From: UBA4615 sp044368415
GTDB taxonomy: Bacteria; Pseudomonadota; Gammaproteobacteria; Burkholderiales; Burkholderiaceae_E
Length of the DNA stretch: 64,000 nucleotides
NCBI GenBank assembly: GCA_044368415.1
Contig: JBIPLJ010000013.1
Location: 1 to 64,000 of the forward strand
Reading direction: 5' to 3'
The notes under the pieces are model-generated. The model was not told the origin of the DNA, made no database searches, and saw nothing but the letters and a program-made list of their open reading frames with translations. The translations under genes and the position numbers were made by a program. Every line of letters starts with the position of its first letter. Position 1 is the stretch's first letter. Shown in pieces: positions 1-8,802 of the stretch.

Positions 1-521
1 TCGGTGCCGCAATGCGGCTCGGTCAGGCACATCGTGCCCATCCACTCACCCGACACCATGCGTGGCAGGTAGAGCGCCTTCTGCACGTCGGTGCCGTGCT
101 CCATCAGGCAGTCGTAGGCGCCATGGGTCAGGCCCGGGTACATCGTCCACGCCTGGTTGGCCGAGTTCATCATCTCCTGGAAGGCCATGCCGACCGTCGC
201 CGGCAGCCCCTGGCCGCCGAACTCCGGCGCGCAGGTGAGCGTCGGCCAGCCGCCGTCCTTGAACTGCTGCCAGGCGTCCTTGAAGCCCTTGGGCGTCTTC
301 ACCACGCCGTTGCCCGCGTAGGTGCAGCCTTCCTCGTCGCCGCTGCGGTTGATCGGGAACAGCACCTCGGCGCAGAACTTGCCGCCTTCCTCTAGCACCT
401 GGTCGGCCAGCTCGCGGGTGAGCTCGGCATGCGGGGGCAACTCGCGCAGCGCGTCGATCGCGCCGTGGACCTCGTGGAGAACAAATTGCATGTCGCGAAG
501 CGGGGGCGTGTACTGGGCCAT
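1..521 (-). CDS. Acyl-CoA dehydrogenase, N-terminal part (cut by window edge)
   Basis: The reading frame starts at ATG 519-521 and runs off the left edge after about 173 codons. The N-terminus reads MAQYTPPLRDMQFVLHE, which is typical of the large acyl-CoA dehydrogenases that oxidise fatty acyl-CoA to enoyl-CoA with FAD. The end of the visible part, MCLTEPHCGT, matches the family's flavin/substrate-contact motif. An AGGAG ribosome site lies just upstream (about 529-534 on the complement). It follows the TetR gene on the same strand after 53 bases, so the two are probably co-transcribed and the regulator probably controls this step. Substrate chain length cannot be told from the N-terminus. 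Confidence 0.9.
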   Translation of the reverse strand, partial: MAQYTPPLRDMQFVLHEVHGAIDALRELPPHAELTRELADQVLEEGGKFCAEVLFPINRSGDEEGCTYAGNGVVKTPKGFKDAWQQFKDGGWPTLTCAPEFGGQGLPATVGMAFQEMMNSANQAWTMYPGLTHGAYDCLMEHGTDVQKALYLPRMVSGEWMGTMCLTEPHCGT

Positions 522-574
522 CGTTGGACTCCTGGGAGGGTCTCGGTGAGACGAGCGGTTTCGGTTCGGAGGGT

Positions 575-1210
575 TCAGGACGCCACGGCGCGGACGGTCC
601 GGGCCGGACGACGGTGGGCAGCGAGCGTCACGTAGGAAGCGATCAGGCGGTCGAAAGCGCGCCGGGCACGGGCCGGGGCGTCGGGGCTCTCCATCAGCCT
701 CGCATCGTGGTGCAACACGAGGATGACGCCGTACAGGTCGAAGACCAGCTCGCCCGGGTCGGTGTCGGCGCGCAGCTCGCCGGTGTCCACCGCCTGGCGG
801 ATCGCGCGGACCAGCTCGCGCTGCCAGGACTTGACCATGCCGACGAGCTCGTCGCGGACCGGGCCCGGCCGGTCGTCGTACTCGGTTGCGCCGGAGACCC
901 AGATGCACGCACTGGCCGCCTCGACCGCGGTGCGGTCCAGCCAGTTGCCGAAGATCGCACGCAGCCGATGCAGGCCGCGCGGCGCCTCGAGGCCGGGTCG
1001 CAGCACGTCCTCGACGAAGCGCAGCTCGTAGGCCTTGAGCACCGCGATCTGCAGGTCCTCGCGCGAGCCGAAGTGAGCGAAGACACCGCTCTTGGACATG
1101 ACCATGCGTTCGGCAAGCGCGCCGATGGTCAGGCCCTCGAGGCCGTCGCGGGCGGCGAGCTCGCAGGCGGCGGCGAGGATCGCGGAGCGGGTCTGTTCAC
1201 CTTTGCGCAT
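575..1210 (-). CDS. TetR family transcriptional regulator
   Basis: A 211-residue protein of normal TetR length. Residues 1-60 form the DNA-binding domain: RSAILAAACELAARDGLEG, then a helix-turn-helix around LTIGALAERMVMSKSGVFAHF, a strong TetR signature. The C-terminal part resembles the TetR_C domains of fatty-acid or xenobiotic regulators. It sits directly upstream of an acyl-CoA dehydrogenase on the same strand, so it probably represses a beta-oxidation operon including itself and releases DNA on binding an acyl-CoA. The ligand is inferred. Paired motifs upstream of its start are candidate operators. Confidence 0.9.
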   Translation of the reverse strand: MRKGEQTRSAILAAACELAARDGLEGLTIGALAERMVMSKSGVFAHFGSREDLQIAVLKAYELRFVEDVLRPGLEAPRGLHRLRAIFGNWLDRTAVEAASACIWVSGATEYDDRPGPVRDELVGMVKSWQRELVRAIRQAVDTGELRADTDPGELVFDLYGVILVLHHDARLMESPDAPARARRAFDRLIASYVTLAAHRRPARTVRAVAS

Positions 1211-1230
1211 CGAGTACCGGTTAGAAAAAT

Positions 1231-1262
1231 ACGAACGGTCGTGCTTTTGCGGACGGTCGTAC
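1231..1262. promoter_or_regulatory. Candidate TetR operator, two copies of ACGGTCGT
   Basis: ACGGTCGT occurs at 1235-1242 and again at 1253-1260, 18 bases apart. The first copy is embedded in ACGA-ACGG-TCGT (1231-1242), a short inverted repeat with half-sites ACGA/TCGT. The block lies 21-52 bases upstream of the TetR start, where autoregulatory TetR operators usually sit. Assignment to this regulator is inferred from position. Confidence 0.5.
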
Positions 1263-1420
1263 TATTTCCGGGATTGCGCGAGGTGTCAAGCGCAGCGGGA
1301 CAGGTGGGGGGTGGATTAGAGGCGGGGGTCTATTGGTGCGGTGCAGCGAGGAGCGACTGGCAGCTGCGGGAGAGGCAACTCGCCAAGCTCATCGCCCCAA
1401 CCAGGCAGCACTATTCCTTA

Positions 1421-1473
1421 TTTACACCATGCGTAAAGACGGTCTTGCGAACCGGCCTGAGTCGCTCTAGACT
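1421..1473 (+). promoter_or_regulatory. higBA promoter with two inverted repeats
   Basis: A -35 like TTGCGA (1445-1450) and a -10 like TAGACT (1468-1473) are separated by exactly 17 bases. Two inverted repeats lie at the promoter: TTTAC-N7-GTAAA at 1421-1437 and AAGAC-G-GTCTT at 1436-1446, the second overlapping the -35. Both are plausible binding sites for the HigA antitoxin, which normally represses its own operon. The -10 ends 6 bases before the higB ATG. Confidence 0.55.
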
Positions 1474-1479
1474 CCCGCG

Positions 1480-1776
1480 ATGGAAGTTGAGTTCGATGAT
1501 GAGGACCTCGACAGGCTGGAGACCGACCCGCAGTTCTCCGGGGGCTTCTCGCAGGAGATCGTCCGGGCCTACCGCAAGAAGATGCAGCAGATTCGCGCGT
1601 TTCGCGACGAACGCGACTTCATGGCGGTGAAGTCACTGCACTTCGAGAAGCTCAAAGGCAAACGCGAAGGACAGCACTCCATCCGACTGAACCTGCAATG
1701 GCGATTGGTTTTGGACATACGGGGAGCTCATCCCTGCAAGGTCATCGGAATCATTGAAATCGTTGACTATCACTAG
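1480..1776 (+). CDS. higB: HigB-type (RelE/ParE superfamily) toxin
   Basis: A 98-residue protein with the C-terminal signature of HigB-like mRNA interferases: LKGKREGQHSIRLNLQWRLV, ending EIVDYH. These toxins cleave mRNA on the ribosome and are held inactive by their antitoxin. The N-terminal 30 residues are more acidic than usual. No ribosome site precedes the ATG, and the predicted transcription start falls at or next to it, so the message may be leaderless. The antitoxin gene follows 15 bases downstream. Base composition is lower in GC than the neighbours, suggesting acquisition by transfer. Confidence 0.88.
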   Translation: MEVEFDDEDLDRLETDPQFSGGFSQEIVRAYRKKMQQIRAFRDERDFMAVKSLHFEKLKGKREGQHSIRLNLQWRLVLDIRGAHPCKVIGIIEIVDYH

Positions 1777-1791
1777 AACCTCGGAGAGATC

Positions 1792-2910
1792 ATGAACGCA
1801 CGCGTGCCCGCTGAGGTGTTCCCCCCTGGAGAGTTTCTGCGTGAGGAGCTGGAAGCGCGCGAGTGGACGCAGCAGGAACTGGCTGACATCCTGGATCGCC
1901 CACCGCGGCTCATCAGTGAGCTCATTGCCGGCAAACGCGCCATCACACCGGAGACCGCCAAGGGACTGGCCGACGCCTTCGGCACCTCGGCCGAGTACTG
2001 GATGAACCTCGAGAGCCAATATCAACTCTCGAAAGTCAAACTGCCCAATGACAACGTCGCGCGCAAGGCCCGCCTCTACGGCAAGTTCCCCGTGCGAGAG
2101 ATGCTGCGCCATGGCTGGGTGCGCATGAGCGAAAACGTCGACGTCCTCGAGCAGCGCTTCTGCGAGTACTTCGCGATTCAGAGCGTGGACGAAACCCCAC
2201 TACTTTGTCATAGCGCGAAGAAGACCCACGCAACGGCAGAGACGAACCCTCTTCAGCTGGCTTGGTTGTTTCGGGTGCGCGCGATGGCAGCCCAGCAGGT
2301 GGTACCTACCTACTCGAAGGCCACGCTGCAGGCCGCGCTGGAGAAGCTCAAGGCACTGACCTTGTTCGCTGAGGAGGTTCGCCAAGTGCCTCGAATCCTG
2401 GCGGAGGCAGGTGTTCGGCTGGTCTTCGTCGAGTCGCTGGCGGGTTCGAAGATGGACGGGGCCTGCTTCTGGTTGGATGACGACAAGCCGGTCATCGGCA
2501 TGGCGCTTCGATATGACCGCATCGACAATTTTTGGTTCGTCCTGCGCCACGAAATAGAGCATGTGCTCCGCGAAGACGGCAAAGCTGAACGAGAGGCGGT
2601 CATCGACACCGACATTGGGGATGCTACCGACGACTTACCGGAGTGCGAGAGGCTGGCGAATGCTGCAGGCGCCGAATTCTGCGTCCCGTCTTCCGAACTC
2701 GAGCGCTTCATCGCAGGCGTGCAGCCGTACTTCTCCGAAGAGAAGGTGCTGCGCTTTGCACAGCGCATCAACGTGCATCCGGGTCTGGTGGTCGGGCAGT
2801 TGCAGCGACGGCTTGGCCGCCATGACTTCCTGCGCAAGCACCAGGTCAAAGTGCGGGCGCTCGTGATTTCGTCGGCAGACGTCGACGGTTGGGGTTCGTT
2901 CACCGAGTAA
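1792..2910 (+). CDS. higA: HigA-type antitoxin fused to ImmA/IrrE-like metallopeptidase
   Basis: This 372-residue protein is about four times longer than a plain HigA. Residues 10-80 are an XRE helix-turn-helix of the HigA type, with FPPGEFLREELEAREWTQ and GTSAEYWMNLE. The rest matches the ImmA/IrrE zinc-peptidase family, with HEIEH at residues 253-257 inside VLRHEIEHVLRED and a downstream acidic stretch that could supply the third ligand. The first domain should bind HigB and the operators. The second may cleave a partner, or the antitoxin itself, under stress; that role is inferred. GGAGAG (about 1783-1788) is a good ribosome site. GC content and third-position bias are lower than in surrounding genes. 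Confidence 0.85.
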   Translation: MNARVPAEVFPPGEFLREELEAREWTQQELADILDRPPRLISELIAGKRAITPETAKGLADAFGTSAEYWMNLESQYQLSKVKLPNDNVARKARLYGKFPVREMLRHGWVRMSENVDVLEQRFCEYFAIQSVDETPLLCHSAKKTHATAETNPLQLAWLFRVRAMAAQQVVPTYSKATLQAALEKLKALTLFAEEVRQVPRILAEAGVRLVFVESLAGSKMDGACFWLDDDKPVIGMALRYDRIDNFWFVLRHEIEHVLREDGKAEREAVIDTDIGDATDDLPECERLANAAGAEFCVPSSELERFIAGVQPYFSEEKVLRFAQRINVHPGLVVGQLQRRLGRHDFLRKHQVKVRALVISSADVDGWGSFTE

Positions 2911-3063
2911 ACGACATCGCGTTGGGAGCTTTCATGTCTGCCTACGGGAACCCAGGCAGGTCGTACATATCCCTCCTCCGCCAAGGCGGCGTAGAGCTAC
3001 GGTCTCCAAGGCGCAAGGTCGTTCGCGACCTCGAGAACGGTTCGTCGGTTCAGCGCCTCGCGT
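2911..3063. other. Gap after higBA
   Basis: About 150 bases between the antitoxin stop and the first recognisable LysR remnant. I see no gene, and no hairpin followed by a T-run that would mark a terminator. Confidence 0.5.
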
Positions 3064-3330
3064 CGGGACCTCCGCGACCAGGAAGTCCACGAACGCCCGC
3101 ACCCGCTTCACCGATCCGCTCAGTGAGTCTTGTTGCGTGCCAAGGCGAATCGCCAAGTCGAAGCCGTCCTCCACGAAGTCGATGTTTCGATTCGAGATGA
3201 GGAAACTCGCATCGAGACCCCGTTGGCACGCATCGGTTCGGCCGCCGCGTTCCGTGCGTTACGGTTGTCGGCACCAGCCAGTCTTGCCCGACGGGTCTCC
3301 GCCGCTGACACGCCGCAGCCGCAGGTAGAC
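3064..3330 (-). pseudogene. LysR-type regulator remnant
   Basis: Scattered pieces of a LysR ligand-binding domain can be read on the complement in more than one frame. One piece reads ISNRNIDFVEDGFDLAIRLG (about 3145-3205), the classic LysR effector-domain signature. It runs straight into VKRVRAFVDFLVAEVP, which in intact LysR proteins lies at the extreme C-terminus some 150 residues later, so the middle of the domain is deleted. Upstream, VGQDWLVP (around 3290) matches the start of the same domain in another frame. No helix-turn-helix region remains. It lies between the acquired higBA pair and another pseudogene. Confidence 0.7.
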
Positions 3331-3481
3331 GCGCAACATCGGCGCGTTGCTCAGCCGAGCGCGAGCGCGGCGCGCAAGTCCTCATGCTCGAAAGCGGGTG
3401 CTGAGTCGCCCAGGTCGCCCTCGACGAGCCCCACTTAGGGTCCCTGCGCGACACGTCGAGCCCGGCGGCGCCTCCCGCCGC

Positions 3482-4521
3482 TCAATCCAGCAGTGGCTGG
3501 TATGCGTCCGGATCGACCACCTTCCACCGCCCGGTGAGCATCGCCACCTCGATCGCGGTGACCCGCATCGCGCCCAGCGTCGCGATCGACTGGATCCACG
3601 CACCCGCATAGGCGCCGAACATCGAGATCCGGATCGCGCGCACCGACCAGGACATCGGCAGGTACGGATGCAGCGCCTGGAAGAACGGCGTGGCAAGCTC
3701 GATCGGCAGCGTCGAGCCTGAAGCGCCGAGCTGCGTGACCAGCAGGATCACCACGAACAGCCGGCCGGCGCTGCCGAATAGACGCATCAGCGTGAACAAC
3801 ACCGCCAGAAAGGTCGACGCGGTCAACACGAGTGTCGCGACGAAGCGCAGCGTGCTGACCACCTCGATCTTCATCACGAGCTGCAGCAGCACCGCGAGCA
3901 GCACCGCCTGACCGGCCGCCACCACTGCCGGCACCGCGAGCTTGCCGAGCACGATGCCCAGGGTCGACTGCCCGACCATCGGCGCGGGCAGCTTCTGGTA
4001 GGCGAAGCGCACCGCACACAGCGTGGCCCCCACTCACAGCGCCAGCGGCACGAAGTTGGGCGCCATCGCGGTCGCTTGGTTGGGCACGCGGGCGCTGAAC
4101 TCGAGCTGCGCGTGCACGGTCGAGCTCAGACCACGCGCCAGCTGAAGTCAGGCGGGATGAGCACCGCGAAGGCGGCCGAGCCCGCGTCGACGGCACGCAG
4201 CGCCGACTCGGCGTCGACCATCTTCCGGTAAGTGAACCGGGGGTCCTCGGTCAGCGCGTCGACCAGCGTCCGGCCGACGTCGACCTGCATGCCGAGATGC
4301 ATGGCGCCCTGGTCCTGGTTGACCAGCACCACGGTGAGATTGCGGGTGCGCGAGGCGAAGTCCCAGAGGCTCGACAGGTAGATGCCCGCGTAGAGCGCCG
4401 GGATGAACAGGAAGACCGCCATCGCCGCGGCGAAGCGCGGAGGCGATCGGAAGAAACACCGGTCGTAGCTCGCGGCCTGCGCCACGGCGCCGGACATCGA
4501 GCGAATTGGAGAGGGGGTCAT
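3482..4521 (-). pseudogene. YhgE/Pip family membrane protein, decayed
   Basis: Intact YhgE/Pip proteins (phage-infection-protein family, ABC-2-like permeases) are about 700 or more residues. Here the N-terminal 130 or so remain, with AAMAVFLFIPALYAGIYL (first membrane segment) and VVLVNQDQGA, stopping at 4126 after PPDFSWRVV. The C-terminal 200 residues follow in another frame: NFVPLAL, a TGA, then VGATLCAVRF, several hydrophobic segments and HPYLPMSW. The family normally has Trp after FVPLAL, so the TGA probably arose from TGG. The intervening 300-400 residues are missing. The damage is therefore one large deletion, a frame change and a nonsense codon. The start could also be 4497. Confidence 0.8.
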
Positions 4522-4770
4522 GCGCGGACTCGACGGCGGGGATCGGTCGACAGGCGTACCGATCGCGTGTGAGGGTGTGCTTGGCAGCCCGGCGGCACGG
4601 CGCGCCTGCGCCGGACCCGGGACGGGGTGGCGTCCGACGGGCGCGTCGTGCACGCCCCCATCGTGGACGACCCTGACCCCGTTCCGGGGATCGCCCGACT
4701 CGCGTGAGGTGCCGCGCGTTTCGTGGAACCCTATCGGCTCGCGCCCCCCGCGGCGCCGGGAGACAGATCC

Positions 4771-6366
4771 ATGACCGACAACTTCGGCCGCAGCCAGTAC
4801 CTCACCAAGACCGCCGTCGTCGGCCCCCACGGCGTCGTCAGCGCCCAGCACCGCATCGCAGCTGAGATCGGCGCGGCCGTGCTCGCCGGCGGCGGCGACT
4901 GCATCGACGCAGCGGTCGCGACCTCGTTTGCCATCGGCGTGCTCGAGCCGTGGATGAGCGGCATCGGCGGCGTCGGCACGATGGTGGTGTATCGCGCCCG
5001 CGAGGACCGCTACGAGACGATCTCGTTCGGCGGCGAGTCGCCCACCGGGCTCGATCCGCGCGACTATCCGCTGAGCACCGCAGGCACCGCCGACGGCCTG
5101 TTCCCATGGCGCAGGGTGGAGGGCGACCGCAACCTGCACGGCCCCGGCTCGATCGCCGTGCCCGGCGTGGTGGCGGGACTGGGCGAGGCGCACCAGCGCC
5201 ACGGCCGCCAGCCCTGGCGCGACCTGGTGAGGCCGGCGGCGGCGCTGGCCGACGAGGGCCTGCTGGTCGACTGGTACACGACGCTCAACATCGCCACCGG
5301 CGCCGCAGAGCTGCGCCACTACCCGACCGCTGCCGCCGAGTTCCTGCGCGATGGGTTGCCGCCGAGCGCGGGCTGGGGCGTGCGCGACGTGCAGCGCCTG
5401 CCGCGGCCGAACTATGCCGCCACGCTGCGGCACATCGCCGACGAGGGTGCGCGCAGCCTCTACGAGGGCGACCTGGCGCGCACCCTGGCCGACGAGATCG
5501 CCGCCGCCGGCGGCCCGCTGCGCGCGTCCGACCTCGCAGGCTACCGGGTGCGGGTGACGCCCTCGCTCGCGATCCCCTACCGCGGCGCGATGGTCCACGC
5601 GACGCCCGAGCTGACCGCGGGGCCGACGCTCGCGCAGACGCTCAAAGGCCTGTCGGACTGGACGCCGGTGCCCGGCGCCCGTGGCCCCGACACCGCCGCC
5701 TACGCCGCCTACGGCCGCGCGCTGCAGCAGGCCTATCGCCAGCGGCTCAGCGACATGGGCGACATCGACGGCAAGCGGGCCGTTGGCGCCGAGCACCTGC
5801 CACCGACCTGCACCACGCACTTCAACGTGGTGGATGCCGAAGGCAACATGGTGTCGGTCACGCAGACGCTGCTCGGCATCTTCGGCTCGAAGTTCGTGAC
5901 GCCGGGCACCGGCATCCTGATGAACAACGGGATCATGTGGTTCGACCCGGAGCCGGGGCGCGCCAACTCGCTCGGCGGCGGCCGCCGCTGCCTGGCGAAC
6001 TACACGCCGGCAATCGCGCAGGTCGGCCCCTCGCGGCGCATCGCGGTGGGCGCCTCGGGCGGTCGGCGCATCCTGCCGGCGGTCGCGCAGCTGCTGTCGT
6101 TTGCGATCGACTACGGCATGGACCTGCAGGCGGCCTTCGACACCCCGCGCATCGACGCCTCCGAAGGCGCGATCCTGATCGGCGACGCGCGGCTCGCACC
6201 CGAGGTTCAGGCCGCGCTCGCGGCCGACTTCGACTTCGTGGCGGTCTCGCCGCTGACGCTGCCGATGAAGTTCGCCTTCCCCTCGGCGGTACTGCGCGAC
6301 GGCACGACCAACCAGGGCGCTACCGAGATCTTCCAGCCCTGGGGGGATGCGGTCGCGGGCGGCTGA
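4771..6366 (+). CDS. Gamma-glutamyltransferase family protein
   Basis: A 531-residue Ntn-hydrolase of the gamma-glutamyltransferase family, which cleaves gamma-glutamyl compounds such as glutathione after self-processing into two subunits. The N-terminal domain has SAQHRIAAEIGAAVLAGGG and SGIGGVGTMVVY. The self-cleavage and nucleophile motif is CTTHFNVVD, with Thr348 as predicted nucleophile. The glycine-rich loop appears near the end as GASGGRRI, where GGSGG is more usual. No signal peptide is visible, so it may be a cytoplasmic family member acting on a different amide, for example in opine or oxamate metabolism. ATG 4771 is chosen because upstream in-frame codons do not match the family. 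Confidence 0.9.
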   Translation: MTDNFGRSQYLTKTAVVGPHGVVSAQHRIAAEIGAAVLAGGGDCIDAAVATSFAIGVLEPWMSGIGGVGTMVVYRAREDRYETISFGGESPTGLDPRDYPLSTAGTADGLFPWRRVEGDRNLHGPGSIAVPGVVAGLGEAHQRHGRQPWRDLVRPAAALADEGLLVDWYTTLNIATGAAELRHYPTAAAEFLRDGLPPSAGWGVRDVQRLPRPNYAATLRHIADEGARSLYEGDLARTLADEIAAAGGPLRASDLAGYRVRVTPSLAIPYRGAMVHATPELTAGPTLAQTLKGLSDWTPVPGARGPDTAAYAAYGRALQQAYRQRLSDMGDIDGKRAVGAEHLPPTCTTHFNVVDAEGNMVSVTQTLLGIFGSKFVTPGTGILMNNGIMWFDPEPGRANSLGGGRRCLANYTPAIAQVGPSRRIAVGASGGRRILPAVAQLLSFAIDYGMDLQAAFDTPRIDASEGAILIGDARLAPEVQAALAADFDFVAVSPLTLPMKFAFPSAVLRDGTTNQGATEIFQPWGDAVAGG

Positions 6367-6392
6367 GACCGGCCAGGGCGCCCGCCGCCCCG

Positions 6393-8684
6393 CTACGCGA
6401 CGAGCGTGACCGGCTCGAGCGCGTCGCCCATCGGCAGCACCCGGCCGATCACCGCGGTGGCCGGGTAGCCCGCGTCCCGCAGCGCTCGCACGCAGGCGTC
6501 GACCCGGTCCGCGGGCACGCTCGCCAGCAGGCCGCCCGCGGTCTGCGGATCGAAGATCAGCGGGTAGCGCGGATCGGCGACATGCGCCTCGGCGTTGCGC
6601 ACGGCGCGTCGCAGGCGGACGTTGGCCGGCTGCAGCGAGCTCAGGATGCCGAGCGCGACACACGCCACGGCACCGTCGAGCAGCGGCAGCGCGCCCAGGC
6701 TGAGCTGCACATCCACGGCCGAGGGGCGCGTCATCTCCACCAGGTGGCCGAGCAGGCCGAAGCCGGTCAGGTCGGTGCAGGCGGTGACGCCGTGTGCTCG
6801 CAAGATCCGCGCGCCGGCCTGGTTCGACACCACCATCGACGCGAGCGCGGCGTCGATCCACCGGCCGCGGGCGGCATGCTGCGCGTGTGCGGCGAAGAGC
6901 GTGCCGGTGCCGATCGGCTTGGTGAGGATCAGCGCATCGCCGGGCCGCATGCCGCCCTTGTGCATCAAGCCGTCCAGCGTGTCGGGGATCAGGCCGTTGA
7001 TCGCGAAGCCGAGCGCGAGCTCCTGCCCCTCGCCGGTGTGGCCGCCGACCAGCGCGCAGCCGGCGGCGTTCAGCACCTCCACCGCCCCGGTCATCATCTG
7101 CAGCAACAGGTCCTCGACCTTGCTCTCGATCCCCGGCGGCACGGTGGCGACGGCGGTGGCCGACTGCGGCTCGGCGCCCATCGCAAAAATGTCACCGAGC
7201 GCATGGTTGGCCGCGACCTTGCCGAAGAGGTACGGGTCGTCGATGAAGGCGCGGAAGAAGTCCACGGTGTGCACCGCCGCCATGCCGGGCGGAATACGCA
7301 CGACGGCGGCGTCGTCGGGCGAGTGCAGGCCGACCAGCACGTCGTCGCGCTCGAGCGGCCGCAGCGAGGACAGCGCGCGCGCGAGCACCGTGGCGCCGAC
7401 CTTCGCGCCGCAGCCGCCGCAGCGCATCGCCATCGCCGAGACGGCCTGCAGCGACTCCTCGGGGCTCAGCGACAGCGCGTGGCCGGCGCCGGAGGGGGCC
7501 GGCGTGCCGCCGCCCGGGGCCATCGCCGGGAACTCGCTGAATCGCCGCATGAAGCGGCGGTCGATCCTGTCCTTCCAGCGCCAGACCCAGGCACCGGCGA
7601 AGCCGATGCGCCCGCGCGAGGCCACGGCATACCGGTCGCCGGTGGAGATCAGCGCCAGCCAGCTGCGCTGCGGCACCCAGGGCTGCGGGGCCTGTCCGCG
7701 CAGCACGCGGCGCAGGTTCGCGGCGAGTGGCCGGGCCATCCTCACCGCGAACACCCCGGCCTTCTCGAGCGGGCGCCCGGTGAACGCGGCCACGTCGCCG
7801 GCAGCAAAGACCGACGGATCGGTGACGCTCTGCAACGTCGGGCCGACCTCGACGAACCCCCGGGCGTCAAGCGCGAGGCCGGTGTCGGCGAGCCAGGCCG
7901 GGCCCGCCGCATGCGTCACCCACAGCACTTCGTCGGCATCGACGGTCCGGCCGTCGCGCAGGTGCAGGTGTCCTGGCAGCGCCTCGACGACCTCGGCCTG
8001 CAGGTGAACGGCCACCTGTCGGTCGCGCAGCACCGCCACGAAGCGCCGCCGCACGCCCGCCGAGTGGGTCGGCAGGATCGTCGGGCCGGCGGTGAGCAGC
8101 ACGAAGCGCAGCAGCCCGGGGCTGCGCCCGAGCGCCTCGAGCTCGCGGCGCAGCCGATGTTGCATCGCGAGCAGCAGCTCTACGCCGCCGGCACCGCCGC
8201 CCACCACGGCGACGGTCATCGGCGCGTGCAGCGCGCGCACACGCTCCAGCAGGTCCCGCCAGCGCTGGTCGAAGCGTCCGATCGGCTTGACCGGTACGAC
8301 GTTCGCTTCGGCACCGCGCACACCGAGGACGTCCGGCGTCGAACCGGTGTTGATCGACACCAGGTCATAGGGCAGGGCCGGCCGCTCGCGCAGGATCACG
8401 CGCCGCGCGCCGCGGTCGATGCCGGTCGCGGTGCCCCGGATCATCCGCGCGCCCGCGAAGGCGGCCAGGCGGCCGAGGTCGATGTGGACCTCATCGAACG
8501 CATAGTGGCCGGCGACGTATCCCGGAAGCATGCCCGAGTACGGCGTGTCGACGTCGGTGCACACCAGCGTGATCCGCAGGCCAGGCTCGGGCTTCATCGC
8601 GAACATCCGGAGCACGCCGACGTGGCTATGGCCACCGCCGACGAGGACGAGATCACGCAGGACGGGGGAGGAGGAGGCTTGCAT
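6393..8684 (-). CDS. selD: NADH dehydrogenase-like / selenide,water dikinase fusion
   Basis: A 763-residue two-domain protein. Residues 1-370 are an FAD/NAD(P)-binding disulfide-oxidoreductase fold like type II NADH dehydrogenase: LVLVGGGHSHVGVLRM at the start, VAVVGGGAGGVELLLA near 175 and VFAAGDVAAF near 300. Residues from about 415 are SelD, the ATP-dependent enzyme that makes selenophosphate, beginning at RCGGCGAKVG (about residue 420) with the catalytic Cys/Lys motif, followed by DDAAVV, and DLTGFGLLGH near 640. Cys, not selenocysteine, is encoded at the active site. The flavin domain may deliver reduced selenium to SelD; this is inferred. SelO is next upstream on the same strand. Confidence 0.92.
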   Translation of the reverse strand: MQASSSPVLRDLVLVGGGHSHVGVLRMFAMKPEPGLRITLVCTDVDTPYSGMLPGYVAGHYAFDEVHIDLGRLAAFAGARMIRGTATGIDRGARRVILRERPALPYDLVSINTGSTPDVLGVRGAEANVVPVKPIGRFDQRWRDLLERVRALHAPMTVAVVGGGAGGVELLLAMQHRLRRELEALGRSPGLLRFVLLTAGPTILPTHSAGVRRRFVAVLRDRQVAVHLQAEVVEALPGHLHLRDGRTVDADEVLWVTHAAGPAWLADTGLALDARGFVEVGPTLQSVTDPSVFAAGDVAAFTGRPLEKAGVFAVRMARPLAANLRRVLRGQAPQPWVPQRSWLALISTGDRYAVASRGRIGFAGAWVWRWKDRIDRRFMRRFSEFPAMAPGGGTPAPSGAGHALSLSPEESLQAVSAMAMRCGGCGAKVGATVLARALSSLRPLERDDVLVGLHSPDDAAVVRIPPGMAAVHTVDFFRAFIDDPYLFGKVAANHALGDIFAMGAEPQSATAVATVPPGIESKVEDLLLQMMTGAVEVLNAAGCALVGGHTGEGQELALGFAINGLIPDTLDGLMHKGGMRPGDALILTKPIGTGTLFAAHAQHAARGRWIDAALASMVVSNQAGARILRAHGVTACTDLTGFGLLGHLVEMTRPSAVDVQLSLGALPLLDGAVACVALGILSSLQPANVRLRRAVRNAEAHVADPRYPLIFDPQTAGGLLASVPADRVDACVRALRDAGYPATAVIGRVLPMGDALEPVTLVA

Positions 8685-8802
8685 GCGGGAACGTCCGGGG
8701 GTCGCGCACCGGATCGTACAGGGGTGCCCGAGCCACGGCCCCTGGCTCGCGAGCGCCGGCGAGTGAGGAACGGAACCGGACCGAAGCCCGGCCGATATGT
8801 AC

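Noticed and set aside
4126..6861. A 911-residue minus-strand frame covering the gamma-glutamyltransferase gene
   Set aside because: Only its last 130 or so residues, the YhgE/Pip N-terminus, have family features; the rest is antisense to a real gene.
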